A stretch of 64,000 nucleotides of DNA from Photorhabdus laumondii subsp. laumondii (lineage in GTDB: Bacteria > Pseudomonadota > Gammaproteobacteria > Enterobacterales > Enterobacteriaceae), in the NCBI RefSeq assembly GCF_003343245.1, contig NZ_CP024901.1, forward strand, positions 372,001 through 436,000. Reading direction: 5' to 3'. The number at the start of each line of letters is the position of its first letter. Position 1 is the stretch's first letter. The position numbers and the translations under genes were made by a program. The notes below the pieces were generated by a model. The model ran no database searches, had not been told where the DNA came from, and saw only the letters and a program-made list of their open reading frames with translations. Positions 39,221 through 48,744 of this stretch are shown here, piece by piece.

Positions 39221-39366
39221 ATTCTCCCCCACCTTTGCACTTCGTGACTCAGGAGGGGGATTCCTCTTAGTAGGCGACAGTCTGATTGCTCAGGTACCGG
39301 ATTTCTGCTTTTGCCAGTTTTCGTCACAAAATACAGGCGGAAAATATTCAGTGAAGTGATTTGGAG
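39221..39366 (+). mobile_element. Relic of an IS200/IS605-type element at an island boundary
   Basis: A long hairpin at 39224-39260 (TCCCCCACCT pairing with AGGAGGGGGA, one mismatch, with an inner CAC-TTC-GTG stem) resembles the subterminal hairpins of IS200/IS605 ends. About 50 bases later the plus strand encodes VFVTKYRRKIFSE (about 39313-39351), the hallmark N-terminal motif of the Y1 transposase TnpA. The frame then runs into unrelated sequence of the next gene, so only a fragment remains. The hairpin may double as the dsbA terminator. Confidence 0.6.
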
Positions 39367-40530
39367 TCACTCATTGAGTAACATTCGGCTAATGATAGCT
39401 TTGAATGTATTCCCCTCCCTATTATCAATCAATTCAATATCTGGATATGCTTTGATTGCACGTTTAATACCACTTCCCAAGCCTCTGTATGGCAATACCT
39501 TAGAAGCAAATGAAGCCAAGATTGGGTTACGAATATTAGAGTTCCCCATCTTGATGTTCTCAATGGTTAAATTATTGGGTAAGTGGCCGGGGCTAATAAT
39601 TTCAATTCGATCTGCAAAAACCAGCACTTTAACGGGGGCTGACACAAAGTAATCGCGATGAATAAGCGCATTGGAAATCAGTTCTTCTAAAACAATCCTC
39701 GGGATTTCAGGCTCGCCAAGTGAGTTAAAGCTTTGCTTATTTTGAATATGTCGTATATTTGCCAATACAAACCCCAGCACCTTTTGGAACACATCCGACA
39801 GCTTGCCATTGATATCTTGACTATCAATATAGTGCTCATCTTCAATATCTACGCCGGGGAAGGCAACAGCCTTTACGATAAAAACAGGAAGACGAATCTG
39901 AGGCCGCGATGCAAACAACAAAGTACCACAAATATTCAACTGACCATTTTTAGCCAAATTCATATTTTCTAAAAGCTGAGAGCGAGATACACCTTGCTCC
40001 TCAACCCTCTCTCCGTATTCCCCCTCAAAAAACGAATCAAAGAACTCCTGATCGATGTCGGCTACTGACGTACCACTTACCAGCGTCTCATCTGCATGAA
40101 TCAGTGCCGCCTCCTGAAACATTCGTTGCAATTCTTCGCGAGCGGTCACCCTTCGCTTATCAGAACCATTTTTCACCCAAACATAGCCCTGAGTATCCAT
40201 ATAAGGTTTACTGATGCCTTGCTCTATATGTACAGCAATGACCAGGCCATCGGGGAGTTGAATGTTTTCAGTAACAGGATTTATTGGGGGGCGAACATTA
40301 TTTGTAGCAGCATTCGCTATGACTTGATTAATTCGACCGATATCTTCTCTCGTCAATCCAGATCGAGACCCATCGCCATTGTTAACACCAATGAGAATTA
40401 AGCCTCCAGTACCATTGGAAAACGCTACCATTTCGGCACCCAACGAAGATGCATTGTTGACGTCTGCTTTAAATTGATGACGGCTATCTTCATCACGTGC
40501 AATTATTGCTAAGAGCTCTTGGGTTTCCAT
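39367..40530 (-). CDS. AlbA_2 (Schlafen-type) plus HATPase domain protein
   Basis: 387 residues. The N-terminal AlbA_2 domain shows SRHQFKADVNNASSLGAEMVAFSN followed by GGLILIGVNN (about 16-55). The C-terminal half matches RecG-like HATPase_c_4 proteins: LEELISNALIHRDYF, then RIEIISPGHLPNNLTIENI and a glycine-rich LPYRGLGSGIKRAI. Such proteins are often annotated as DNA- or RNA-binding ATPases or transcriptional regulators and recur in defence islands. It overlaps the end of the PHP-SMC gene by 22 bases, so translation is coupled. The biochemical role is not known from sequence. Confidence 0.85.
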   Translation of the reverse strand: METQELLAIIARDEDSRHQFKADVNNASSLGAEMVAFSNGTGGLILIGVNNGDGSRSGLTREDIGRINQVIANAATNNVRPPINPVTENIQLPDGLVIAVHIEQGISKPYMDTQGYVWVKNGSDKRRVTAREELQRMFQEAALIHADETLVSGTSVADIDQEFFDSFFEGEYGERVEEQGVSRSQLLENMNLAKNGQLNICGTLLFASRPQIRLPVFIVKAVAFPGVDIEDEHYIDSQDINGKLSDVFQKVLGFVLANIRHIQNKQSFNSLGEPEIPRIVLEELISNALIHRDYFVSAPVKVLVFADRIEIISPGHLPNNLTIENIKMGNSNIRNPILASFASKVLPYRGLGSGIKRAIKAYPDIELIDNREGNTFKAIISRMLLNE

Positions 40531-43136
40531 GCTTCATATACCTGTTTACGTTTCTCGAAGGCTTCTGCACCACCTTCCATAATACCGACTATACGCTGCT
40601 GAACATCCGCGCAGTCAATGCTGCCACTGACAATATTGATATTATCATCCTGATATTCACAGGCGATGACTTGCTCAGCATCGCCTAACACTGGAATGTT
40701 GGCGTTATGAGTGGCAAAGACGAACTGCGTTTTTGGCTTTAACTCACGAATGAGCTTGATAACATCGTCATAGATCGTCTGGTTATCCAAGTCGTCTTCT
40801 GGCTGGTCGATGATCACAATATCATTTTCTTGTTGGCTTAGAACAAACAGTATTAATGCAGATGCGCGCTGCCCTAATGAATGATGAGCCAGAGCCTTAC
40901 CGTGGTATTCAATGGTGAAAACATTCGGCACCTGCCAAGTCAGCAAAGCGTCTAGATTATCTTCAAAATACTGACAGAAGGTATCGAATGAACCACCAAG
41001 CTGCGCTTTCAACTTATCCTTTTCGCGCCATACCGCGCCAAAATCGCTGAACTCGTCCACCACTGTTTGCAATGTAGCTTCTCGAATACGGCTACCGCGG
41101 TATAAATCCTGAATATGCTTGAGCATGGCCGCTTTGTTATCTTTAAATTTCGGCACAATTTTTAACGGCGAATCCACTCGATTGATTTTATTTAGCACTT
41201 GCTCAATAGTGCCGTATTCTTCAAACCAAAGACTATTCAGTTGAACTAATTCCCGTTCAACCCCTTGATTCAAATCCGTATATTGCTGCTCACTCTTGGT
41301 CAATACAGCCAGCATTTGCTCAGCCTGATCGAGCTGACTTTTAAACTGCTTAAACTCTTGCGGACTGATTGCTTGTGCACCCGCTTGTTGAAACTCACTG
41401 GCTAACTTGCGCTCGATTTCTGCAAATTCTTCTTTCAACGCTTGTTTTTGTTGTTGAAAGCCCACCAGCTTTTGCTGCAATTGCTGAACTGTCGCTTGGT
41501 CACTTCCAGCCACTTGCTTAATTTCATCAAAGCCAGTGAGCAACTGTTGATAGACCGCAAAAAAGCCATCAAAAAAAGGCTGATTCTGTGCTGACTTATA
41601 CAGAATCTGGTTTTTCAGTTCATCTTCAAAGCTGGCAATAAAGCTATTTAGCTCGGTCAGATAATGCTGTGCCCCTTGGATCATCTGCTGCGCTTTGCGC
41701 TCATCCCGATCAAAATCAATCTGCTTTTGCAGTTTGGCTTCTACGCCGTGTTGTTGGTAAAACCTTAACTTAAACTCAACATCCTGCTTTTTTTGCAGCC
41801 ACTCTTGTTTCTGCAAGGCATCACGGGTTAAACGTTTAATTTGATCAATAGCATCCACTACGCGCTGACGGCCTTGCTCTATCTTTTGGCGAACAGAAAT
41901 TAAAGCTTCCCCAACCAGCTTTTCAATGAGGTCTTTTTCAAACCCAGCGCCAGTACTCGACAAGTCTTTTTGACCAAAGTAAATGGGTTGATGTAGGACG
42001 GTTTCTCGAATCGACACACCCGGCTGTAATTGCCCGTTAACATATACATCAGGGCGTTCACCTAATATACGACGTATTTGGTAAGGCTGGCCTCGCCGGT
42101 CAATCGCGTCGATAGTGATCTTCCCGCCACTACATAGCAGGTGCTTTACTAAACCTTCTTTGTATTCAACGTCAGAGGACTTATCGCCAAACGGGATATT
42201 CAGGGCATAGCGAATACCTTCCAATACGGAAGATTTGCCACTGCCACGAATACCAATCAGAGTATTCAGTTCCCGTGATAGACAGATTTCAGTGCCACCC
42301 AAGGTGCCCACACCTTCAAAACTGATTTTACGAATAAACGAATGGTGATAGTCAGGTAGCTTAGCTTGTACGCGAGATGTCTTATCCCGCAAGGCAAATT
42401 TTACAGCCTCAAAGCTGAACGCGCCGAGTTTGAGATAGCTGGCTTCCTTTCTGGCCGACATATCGGCAAGGTTCTTAGCATCGCAACCTTCCACTTCAGC
42501 AGGATATAAGTCACCCAGTGCTTGCTGGATCTTAGAGCGCTCATCTCGGGTGCGAACCTTTTGGAATGCCAAAGCTCTGCATTGAACAAAAGCATTGTCG
42601 AAAAGTTCTTTTATCCGACCCGGCAATAAACCACCCCATAAACCGTTGGGTGCTTCCACATGAGCAAAAACTAAAAAGTAGTCTTTGTGATAACCATCCA
42701 AAATTTTAATGGTTTTGAGAATATCGTGATTCGAACGCGCATTTTCCTGCTCAAAATTAGCTTTCCCGGCAAAGGTCACATTGAGAAAGTCCTGGATATA
42801 ATTTTTTTGCTCCTTGTTGCTTATCCACTCATCGGAAAACACCACTAGGGTATGCACACCCGCGTTCCCATCTTTTACCGAGAGCTCAATACCGGGCAGC
42901 AGACCAATGCCAGATTTTTGAGCCTTTTTGCGCAGACTCTTAAATTCAGACATGTCGAACTTGTTATGGTTGGTAATCACACCAAGGCCAATATCGGCAT
43001 CTTTTAGCGAATGTACATATTGATTTACGTAGTCGTTATCTGCACCCGTGTATTTGAACTCTTTATCCGCACGGGTATGGAGATGAAAATCCGTCTTGAG
43101 CCACCGGCTGCCATATTCAAAAGTGTCGTCACTCAT
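40509..43136 (-). CDS. PHP-domain SMC-like ATPase (TrlF-like), probable defence protein
   Basis: 875 residues. A PHP phosphoesterase domain comes first: HLH at 18-20, NHNK at 56-59, GIEL at 82-85 and a GVHTLVVF strand at about 93-100 provide the expected metal ligands. An ABC/SMC ATPase follows: Walker A GIRGSGKS at 295-302, a glutamine-rich coiled coil at about 420-680, an ABC signature SLGQRAS, and Walker B IVIIDQPEDDLDN near the C-terminus, then a HATHN-like switch (FATHNAN). The layout matches proteins annotated as TrlF-family ATPases. PHP nucleases fused to SMC ATPases suggest a DNA- or RNA-cleaving sensor. It is flanked and overlapped by genes of the same operon. Confidence 0.85.
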   Translation of the reverse strand: MSDDTFEYGSRWLKTDFHLHTRADKEFKYTGADNDYVNQYVHSLKDADIGLGVITNHNKFDMSEFKSLRKKAQKSGIGLLPGIELSVKDGNAGVHTLVVFSDEWISNKEQKNYIQDFLNVTFAGKANFEQENARSNHDILKTIKILDGYHKDYFLVFAHVEAPNGLWGGLLPGRIKELFDNAFVQCRALAFQKVRTRDERSKIQQALGDLYPAEVEGCDAKNLADMSARKEASYLKLGAFSFEAVKFALRDKTSRVQAKLPDYHHSFIRKISFEGVGTLGGTEICLSRELNTLIGIRGSGKSSVLEGIRYALNIPFGDKSSDVEYKEGLVKHLLCSGGKITIDAIDRRGQPYQIRRILGERPDVYVNGQLQPGVSIRETVLHQPIYFGQKDLSSTGAGFEKDLIEKLVGEALISVRQKIEQGRQRVVDAIDQIKRLTRDALQKQEWLQKKQDVEFKLRFYQQHGVEAKLQKQIDFDRDERKAQQMIQGAQHYLTELNSFIASFEDELKNQILYKSAQNQPFFDGFFAVYQQLLTGFDEIKQVAGSDQATVQQLQQKLVGFQQQKQALKEEFAEIERKLASEFQQAGAQAISPQEFKQFKSQLDQAEQMLAVLTKSEQQYTDLNQGVERELVQLNSLWFEEYGTIEQVLNKINRVDSPLKIVPKFKDNKAAMLKHIQDLYRGSRIREATLQTVVDEFSDFGAVWREKDKLKAQLGGSFDTFCQYFEDNLDALLTWQVPNVFTIEYHGKALAHHSLGQRASALILFVLSQQENDIVIIDQPEDDLDNQTIYDDVIKLIRELKPKTQFVFATHNANIPVLGDAEQVIACEYQDDNINIVSGSIDCADVQQRIVGIMEGGAEAFEKRKQVYEAWKPKSS

Positions 43137-43163
43137 TAATACCCTCCTCCAAAAATATTTTGT

Positions 43164-43403
43164 TCAAAGAAGATTCGTGTCAAGACCAGCAGCTTTAAGA
43201 TGAGAGGTCAAATTACGCATTTTACTAAACTCCGTGCCGAAGCTCGGGTGAAGACTTACACCTTCACAAAACTCCCTCGCTATAATGTGTTTTAATTCGT
43301 CGGCATGTTTGAGCATTTGCAAATGTAACTCAACCGTAAACTGGTTTCTTGGCGCTTTGTCAAAAGCAAGCTTTATGCGTCTGTAAATCTCGTTTTCACT
43401 CAT
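43164..43403 (-). CDS. Small protein, first gene of the PHP-SMC operon
   Basis: 79 residues from the ATG at 43403 (MSENEIYRRIKL); an ATG three codons upstream is possible. It is helical and charged, with no signal or membrane segment and no recognised domain. It lies 27 bases before the PHP-SMC gene on the same strand, so it is likely co-transcribed and part of the same system. An IS630-family element sits about 20 bases upstream of the start. Confidence 0.6.
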   Translation of the reverse strand: MSENEIYRRIKLAFDKAPRNQFTVELHLQMLKHADELKHIIAREFCEGVSLHPSFGTEFSKMRNLTSHLKAAGLDTNLL

Positions 43404-43424
43404 ATTTAACACTACTCACGTGCT

Positions 43425-44581
43425 TATAAATAACTTTTCAAAATAGTAGAACACTTGGAGGGAACTCAGTCCAATTTTTGCAATCTGATCAATTGTAGAT
43501 AATCCCAAACCACTAAACGGACTGAGTTATGCCTATCATAGCACCTATACCCCGCAATGAACGACGCCAGATGAAAAAAATTATCCAGAACACCCGAGAT
43601 AAAGATTATGCTCGCAGGCTCATGGCCATATTGATGCTGCATCGAGGCGAGTCTGTCTCTCTGGTCGCCAAAACCCTTTGCGCCAGTCGTTCTTCTGTCT
43701 ATCGCTGGATAAACTGGTTGACTTTATATGGTCTGGAAGGACTCAAAAGCCTGCCTGTGGGCAGACCCGCTGTCTGGAATTTAATCCCGCTTTATCCTTT
43801 ACTGTCTTTTTTATTGCAATATTCTCCCCAGCAATTGGGCTGCCTGCGTTCTCGCTGGAGTCTTGAGTTTTTTATAATTAAAATCAATGAATTATTAAAC
43901 ATAAAATTATCCATCAGTACCTTCTATCGTTACTTACATAAAATGGGTATCGTGTGGCGAAGGGCAGCCCCGACGCTTAAATTACCCGATCCCGAGTACC
44001 ATGAAAAAATGGCGAAAATTACCGAGGCATTGTCAACGTGTTCAGAAAAACATCCCGTTTTTTATGAAGATGAAGTCGACATCGAGCTGAATCCAAAAAT
44101 CGGGGCTGACTGGTATTTAAAAGGGCAACAGAAACGTATAGTGACACCAGGAAAAAACCAAAAACATTATTTTGCAGGTTGCCTGAATGTTCAAACGGGA
44201 AAAGTGACTTATGCTGACGGGTTAAATAAGAATTCTCATTTATTTATCAATGTATTGGAAGAACTTGAACGCCAGTATTGTCATGCTGAAACCCTCACTT
44301 TGATTTTGGATAATTACAGTATCCATAAAAGCCGACGGGTCAGAGATTGGCTGGCTTGTCATCCTAAATTTAATCTGTTGTTTTTACCTGTTTATTCACC
44401 CTGGCTGAATAAAATTGAGCGTCTGTGGCAATCCTTACATGAAACGGTGACACGAAATCATGGCTGTCAGTATATGTGGCAATTGCTTGAGAAAGTGAAA
44501 ACGTTTTTAAATTCATGTCCCTACAGGAATAGCAGAGAATAAAAAGAGTGAGTGTATTATAATTATGAAAAGTTATTTATA
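43425..44581 (+). mobile_element. IS630-family insertion sequence
   Basis: About 1.15 kb bounded by 16-bp perfect inverted repeats, TATAAATAACTTTTCA (43425-43440) and its complement (44566-44581). The terminal TA on each side fits the TA target duplication of the IS630/Tc1 group. The single transposase gene is intact. Confidence 0.9.
43529..44542 (+). CDS. IS630-family transposase
   Basis: 337 residues. An N-terminal helix-turn-helix (VSLVAKTLCASRSSVYRWI, about 38-56) binds the ends. The DDE core shows VFYEDEVDIELNP, then LILDNYSIHKSRRV, and finally the glutamate in PVYSPWLNKIERLW, the usual IS630 pattern. No frameshift is present. Confidence 0.95.
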   Translation: MPIIAPIPRNERRQMKKIIQNTRDKDYARRLMAILMLHRGESVSLVAKTLCASRSSVYRWINWLTLYGLEGLKSLPVGRPAVWNLIPLYPLLSFLLQYSPQQLGCLRSRWSLEFFIIKINELLNIKLSISTFYRYLHKMGIVWRRAAPTLKLPDPEYHEKMAKITEALSTCSEKHPVFYEDEVDIELNPKIGADWYLKGQQKRIVTPGKNQKHYFAGCLNVQTGKVTYADGLNKNSHLFINVLEELERQYCHAETLTLILDNYSIHKSRRVRDWLACHPKFNLLFLPVYSPWLNKIERLWQSLHETVTRNHGCQYMWQLLEKVKTFLNSCPYRNSRE

Positions 44582-45016
44582 AAGGATATAAAAAAGCAAG
44601 AATTGACATTGAAATCGAACAACTTCTGGTAAGGCAAAAGTAAGTTACATCACAAACGGCCTACCCACCAACTTGAGAATCTTTGGCACAATGCATGCTA
44701 AAAAGATTTTATGTAAAACAAACTCTGGTTATATCCACAACTCCGTGATCTATAAGGCAATATGACAGTTTTATGACTAAGATTATAAGTCATTGATTTT
44801 TTACCTAAGGTTGATAAGTTTTTTTTATCAACGATCAATAGCTAAATAAAACTTGTAATATCTATACACAAAGTTATCCACAGATTTTATAGCAGGATGT
44901 GAATATCAGAATCGGGTTTCAAAAGAAAATTCACATAAAGTTCGTTTCCTACTTCTTGCTGTGGCATCCTATTTCCTTATCACACCCGTAACAAATACAG
45001 ATAATGAAGAAGATTT
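44582..45016 (+). promoter_or_regulatory. polA upstream region with DnaA-box-like sites
   Basis: No complete gene is visible in this 435-bp gap. A perfect consensus DnaA box TTATCCACA lies at 44874-44882, and two one-mismatch versions, ATATCCACA (44731-44739) and CTATACACA (44862-44870), are nearby. DnaA is reported to stimulate polA in E. coli, so a similar control is plausible. A short frame ending at 44641 (TAA, tail LLVRQK) just after the IS630 end may be the tail of a lost gene. GTTGATAA (44810-44817) pairs with TTATCAAC (44825-44832). Confidence 0.5.
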
Positions 45017-47806
45017 ATGGCTCAGATAGCAGACAATCCCCTGATTTTGGTTGATGGCTCCTCATACCTTTATCGTGCTTATCATGCTTTCCCTCCGCTG
45101 ACGAATAGCGCAGGGGAGCCGACCGGAGCCATGTATGGTGTATTGAATATGCTCCGCAGCTTGATAATGCAGTACAAACCAAGCCATGTAGCGGTGGTAT
45201 TTGATGCTAAAGGCAAAACTTTTCGTGATGAATTGTTCGCTGAGTATAAATCTCATCGTCCTCCTATGCCGGATGATCTGCGTACGCAGATAGAACCGCT
45301 ACATCAGATGGTTGAAGCTATGGGATTACCATTGCTGGTGGTGCCCGGAGTAGAAGCTGATGATGTTATCGGGACTTTGGCGTTACAGGCAGAAAAAGAG
45401 GGGCGTGCGGTACTTATCAGCACTGGCGATAAAGATATGGCGCAACTGGTCACGCCGAATATCACGCTTATCAATACCATGAATAACACCATTTTGGGGC
45501 CGGAAGAGGTCGTTGAAAAGTATGGTGTGCCGCCGGAGCTGATTATCGATTTTCTGGCATTAATGGGAGACTCTTCTGACAATATTCCTGGCGTACCTGG
45601 GGTGGGAGAAAAAACCGCACTGGGATTACTGCAAGGGATTGGTGGCATGGATGATATCTTTGCCAATCTGGATAAAATTGCCGGGCTCAGTTTCCGTGGG
45701 GCGAAAACGCTGGCGGATAAGATGGTGCAGCATAAAGATGTCGCTTATCTCTCCTATCAACTGGCAACTATTAAAACCGATGTTGAGTTGGATAAAACCT
45801 GCGTTGCTTTGTCAGTCAAAGAGCCTGATACGGAGAAACTGCACCAGTTGTTTTCTCGTTACGAGTTCAAACGTTGGTTAAGTGATGTGGCAAACGGCGA
45901 TTGGTTGGCAGAGAAAGGCAAAAAACCGGTATCCACTGGTAATGATGAATCATCTCCGACGGAGGATAAATCTGCGGCGGCCACACTCTCTTCTGATAAT
46001 TATCAGACTATTCTTGATCAGCAAAGCTTTGATGAGTGGATTGAGAAACTGAAAAAAGCGTCTGTTTTTGCTTTTGATACCGAAACTGACAGCCTTGATA
46101 CTTTGACTGCTAATCTGGTGGGGGTGTCATTCGCAATTTCTGCCGGCGATGCGGCTTATCTACCTCTAGGGCATGACTATCTGGGCGCGCCTGAACAACT
46201 TGACAGAGAAGTTGTGTTGGCTGCATTAAAACCGCTACTTGAAGATAGTAACCTGCTGAAAATTGGTCAGAATATTAAGTTTGATCGTGGCGTGTTGGCG
46301 CGTTACGGCATTGAACTGCAAGGCATTGCTTACGATACCATGCTGGAATCTTACGTACTTAATAGCGTTGCAGGCATGGGTCGGCATGATATGGATAGCT
46401 TGGCTGAACGCCATTTGAATCATAAGACCACGACTTTTGAAGAGATTGCTGGTAAAGGTAAAAATCAGCTCACTTTTAATCAGGTCGCGGTGGAACAGGC
46501 CGCAATGTACGCCGCAGAAGATGCAGATGTTACTTTATTGCTGCATCAGGCTATGTGGCCGCAATTGGAGAAAGCGCCGACGCTAGAAAAGGTATTCCTG
46601 AATACAGAAATGCCACTGGTTATGGTGCTTTCCCGCATGGAACGTACAGGTGTACTTATTGATGCCAATATTTTGGCTGAGCATTCAAAAGAGATCACTG
46701 CCCGTCTGGATGAGTTGGAAAAAGAAGCGCACGAATTAGCAGGTGAAGTTTTCAATCTGGCTTCGCCAAAACAGTTACAGACGATATTGTTTGAAAAATT
46801 GCAATTGCCGGTGGTAAAGAAAACGCCAAATGGTGCGCCATCCACGAATGAAGAGGTACTGGAAGAGTTGGCAGATACCCATGCATTGCCGAAAGTGATC
46901 TTAGAGCATCGTGGGTTGGCAAAATTGAAATCCACTTACACCGATAAATTACCGCAGATGGTCCATCCGCTGACCAAACGGGTGCATACTTCCTATCACC
47001 AAGCGGTAACGGCAACCGGGCGTCTCTCTTCACGTGATCCTAATTTGCAAAATATTCCTGTCCGTAATAAAGAGGGCCGCCGCATTCGTCAGGCATTTGT
47101 GGCTCCTGAAGGTTACCGGATTATGGCCGCTGACTATTCTCAGATTGAATTGCGGATAATGGCTCATTTGTCTCAAGATCAAGGGTTGTTGAAGGCTTTT
47201 GCTGAGGGGAAAGACATTCATCGGGCAACGGCGGCGGAAGTCTTTGGTTTGCCACTGGAACAGGTAACCAGTGAGCAGCGCCGTAGTGCCAAAGCGATTA
47301 ACTTTGGTTTGATCTATGGTATGAGTGCATTTGGTCTTTCCCGTCAGTTAGGTATTCCTCGTGGTGAAGCTCAACGCTATATGGATCTCTATTTTGAGCG
47401 CTATCCGGGGGTATTGGCGTATATGGAGCGTACTCGTAAACAAGCGGAAGAGCAGGGTTACGTTGAAACGCTGGATGGTCGTCGTCTTTATCTGTCAGAT
47501 ATCAAATCTCGCAATGCCATGCGCCGTAAGGCAGCAGAGCGTGAAGCTATTAACGCGCCAATGCAGGGAACTGCGGCGGATATCATTAAAAAAGCGATGA
47601 TTGCGGTGGATGATTGGATTGTCAGTGAAGAACCGAAAGTTCGTATGATTATGCAGGTTCACGATGAGCTGGTATTTGAGGTTCATGAATCAGAACTTGA
47701 ATATGCAGAACAGAAAATTCGTGAATTGATGGAGAAGAGTATGGTGCTTGATGTTCCATTGAAAGTAGATGTAGGTATCGGTGACAATTGGGATCAGGCG
47801 CATTGA
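45017..47806 (+). CDS. polA: DNA polymerase I
   Basis: 929 residues, the E. coli size. The N-terminal 5'-3' exonuclease (about 1-290) has ADDVIGTLA and [18 protein letters not shown]. The 3'-5' exonuclease is intact with FDTETDSLD (about 352) for metal binding. The polymerase domain has motif [15 protein letters not shown], motif [15 protein letters not shown] and motif [12 protein letters not shown]. It acts in Okazaki-fragment processing and repair. It is followed by a terminator and, after the RCC1 genes, by spf and engB; in E. coli spf follows polA directly, so the RCC1 genes are an insertion. Confidence 0.98.
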   Translation: MAQIADNPLILVDGSSYLYRAYHAFPPLTNSAGEPTGAMYGVLNMLRSLIMQYKPSHVAVVFDAKGKTFRDELFAEYKSHRPPMPDDLRTQIEPLHQMVEAMGLPLLVVPGVEADDVIGTLALQAEKEGRAVLISTGDKDMAQLVTPNITLINTMNNTILGPEEVVEKYGVPPELIIDFLALMGDSSDNIPGVPGVGEKTALGLLQGIGGMDDIFANLDKIAGLSFRGAKTLADKMVQHKDVAYLSYQLATIKTDVELDKTCVALSVKEPDTEKLHQLFSRYEFKRWLSDVANGDWLAEKGKKPVSTGNDESSPTEDKSAAATLSSDNYQTILDQQSFDEWIEKLKKASVFAFDTETDSLDTLTANLVGVSFAISAGDAAYLPLGHDYLGAPEQLDREVVLAALKPLLEDSNLLKIGQNIKFDRGVLARYGIELQGIAYDTMLESYVLNSVAGMGRHDMDSLAERHLNHKTTTFEEIAGKGKNQLTFNQVAVEQAAMYAAEDADVTLLLHQAMWPQLEKAPTLEKVFLNTEMPLVMVLSRMERTGVLIDANILAEHSKEITARLDELEKEAHELAGEVFNLASPKQLQTILFEKLQLPVVKKTPNGAPSTNEEVLEELADTHALPKVILEHRGLAKLKSTYTDKLPQMVHPLTKRVHTSYHQAVTATGRLSSRDPNLQNIPVRNKEGRRIRQAFVAPEGYRIMAADYSQIELRIMAHLSQDQGLLKAFAEGKDIHRATAAEVFGLPLEQVTSEQRRSAKAINFGLIYGMSAFGLSRQLGIPRGEAQRYMDLYFERYPGVLAYMERTRKQAEEQGYVETLDGRRLYLSDIKSRNAMRRKAAEREAINAPMQGTAADIIKKAMIAVDDWIVSEEPKVRMIMQVHDELVFEVHESELEYAEQKIRELMEKSMVLDVPLKVDVGIGDNWDQAH

Positions 47807-47827
47807 TATTCTGAATTAACCCGCGAT

Positions 47828-47860
47828 GGCTGAGCTGTGTATTTGGCTCAGCCTTTTTTG
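47828..47860 (+). terminator. polA terminator
   Basis: GGCTGAG (47828-47834) pairs with CTCAGCC (47847-47853), followed by six T residues, 21 bases after the polA stop. Confidence 0.9.
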
Positions 47861-47897
47861 AACTGTTCACAATAAATAGCAATGTTTAATAGCTCTG

Positions 47898-48366
47898 CTA
47901 ATCATAGTCACCATGAGCTCTGGTATCCCCACCTCCCCAAGCTACTCTCTTGCCATTTTCCCGTATAGCTATAAATGCCAATTGTGTTGCACTTAGGCTA
48001 ATAATATCTTTCAATTTAGCAATATCGGACGGCATTCGCCCGCCTGAATAAAGATCTCCCCAAGAAACCACACTGCGGTCTTCCCGCAGAGCTGCGAATG
48101 CTCCACGTGTTGAACTCAGGTTGACGATATCCTGCAATGCGGCAATTTCAGGAGGTACTTGGCCCCCATAAGTCTCCGTCCCAGTTGGAGCTTTCCCAGG
48201 CGGCTACACTGCCATTTTGTAATAACATAGCTGTTGCTTTATTGTTAGTGACAATATAATCGTAGTTATTGTTGCTATAATATCTATGTCCGGCAGATTT
48301 CCATTGCTGTGTTATAAAACTGTCTTCGGCATCCGTACCCGGCAAGAAATTACCATGTTGGTTCAT
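47898..48366 (-). pseudogene. Shortened, frameshifted RCC1-repeat gene
   Basis: It starts MNQHGN after an AGGAGAG site, in the same way as the larger paralogue at 48745-50037, and the flanking upstream bases also match. The first frame runs through ATAMLLQNGSVAAW and ends at a TGA near 48148 just after a GGG run. The second frame picks up at YGGQVPPEIAALQDIV and continues to 47898, ending KRVAWGGGDTRAHGDYD, nearly the C-terminus of the paralogue. One single-base indel at about 48160-48170 would join them. Even joined, it would have only about three repeats and 155 residues instead of 430, so most of the repeat array is also deleted. Confidence 0.8.
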
Positions 48367-48744
48367 ATTACTCTCCTGATAAGGTTATATCGGATTTACC
48401 TTTACCCACAGGGAGTCTGTATTGTAAAACTTGTCCCTATACGGGCTAAGTTAGATGACTACTCTAATTAAAAAATATTAATGTATTAATGCAAAAAAGT
48501 GTAATAGGAAAAAGTCATTAGTTGATGGTGTAGGTTGGATGTTATGTGGGCAGGGTAACGATTCAACAGCATGAGTGAGTCAATTGACAACATCGAAAAA
48601 CTGCGGAACTTACATGATAAGGTTAAAAAATATCAGCAACTGCGTTGGGACATTGGTTCTTCCTGATGCCAACGCAGTATGTTAAGCCTTTTTTCCCCTT
48701 TGGTTTAACATGTTAAGTGATTATAAGCCATGCGTAATGATGCA
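48367..48744. other. Intergenic region between the two RCC1-repeat genes
   Basis: No gene above 35 codons is supported. It includes the upstream region of the pseudogene (minus strand) and a 31-codon plus-strand frame at 48571-48666, listed separately, with a hairpin at its 3' side: CTGCGTTGG (48640-48648) pairs perfectly with CCAACGCAG (48669-48677), and a T-run begins near 48689. Confidence 0.5.
48571..48666 (+). CDS. Possible 31-residue small ORF or gene remnant
   Basis: ATG at 48571 opens a 31-codon frame (MSESIDNIEKL... ending RWDIGSS) with a GGGTAA sequence about 10 bases upstream. The translation is charged, helical and protein-like, which is why it is listed, but it resembles nothing I recognise and could be the tail of a decayed gene. 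A hairpin with a later T-run overlaps its end. Confidence 0.2.
   Translation: MSESIDNIEKLRNLHDKVKKYQQLRWDIGSS

Noticed and set aside
39311..39652. A 113-codon plus-strand frame opposite the AlbA_2 gene
   Set aside because: Only its first dozen residues look real (TnpA-like); the rest is antisense to a clear protein-coding gene, so it is treated as an IS relic.
47898..48137. An independent 79-residue gene
   Set aside because: It is the second half of a frameshifted RCC1-repeat copy, matching the C-terminus of the neighbouring paralogue.
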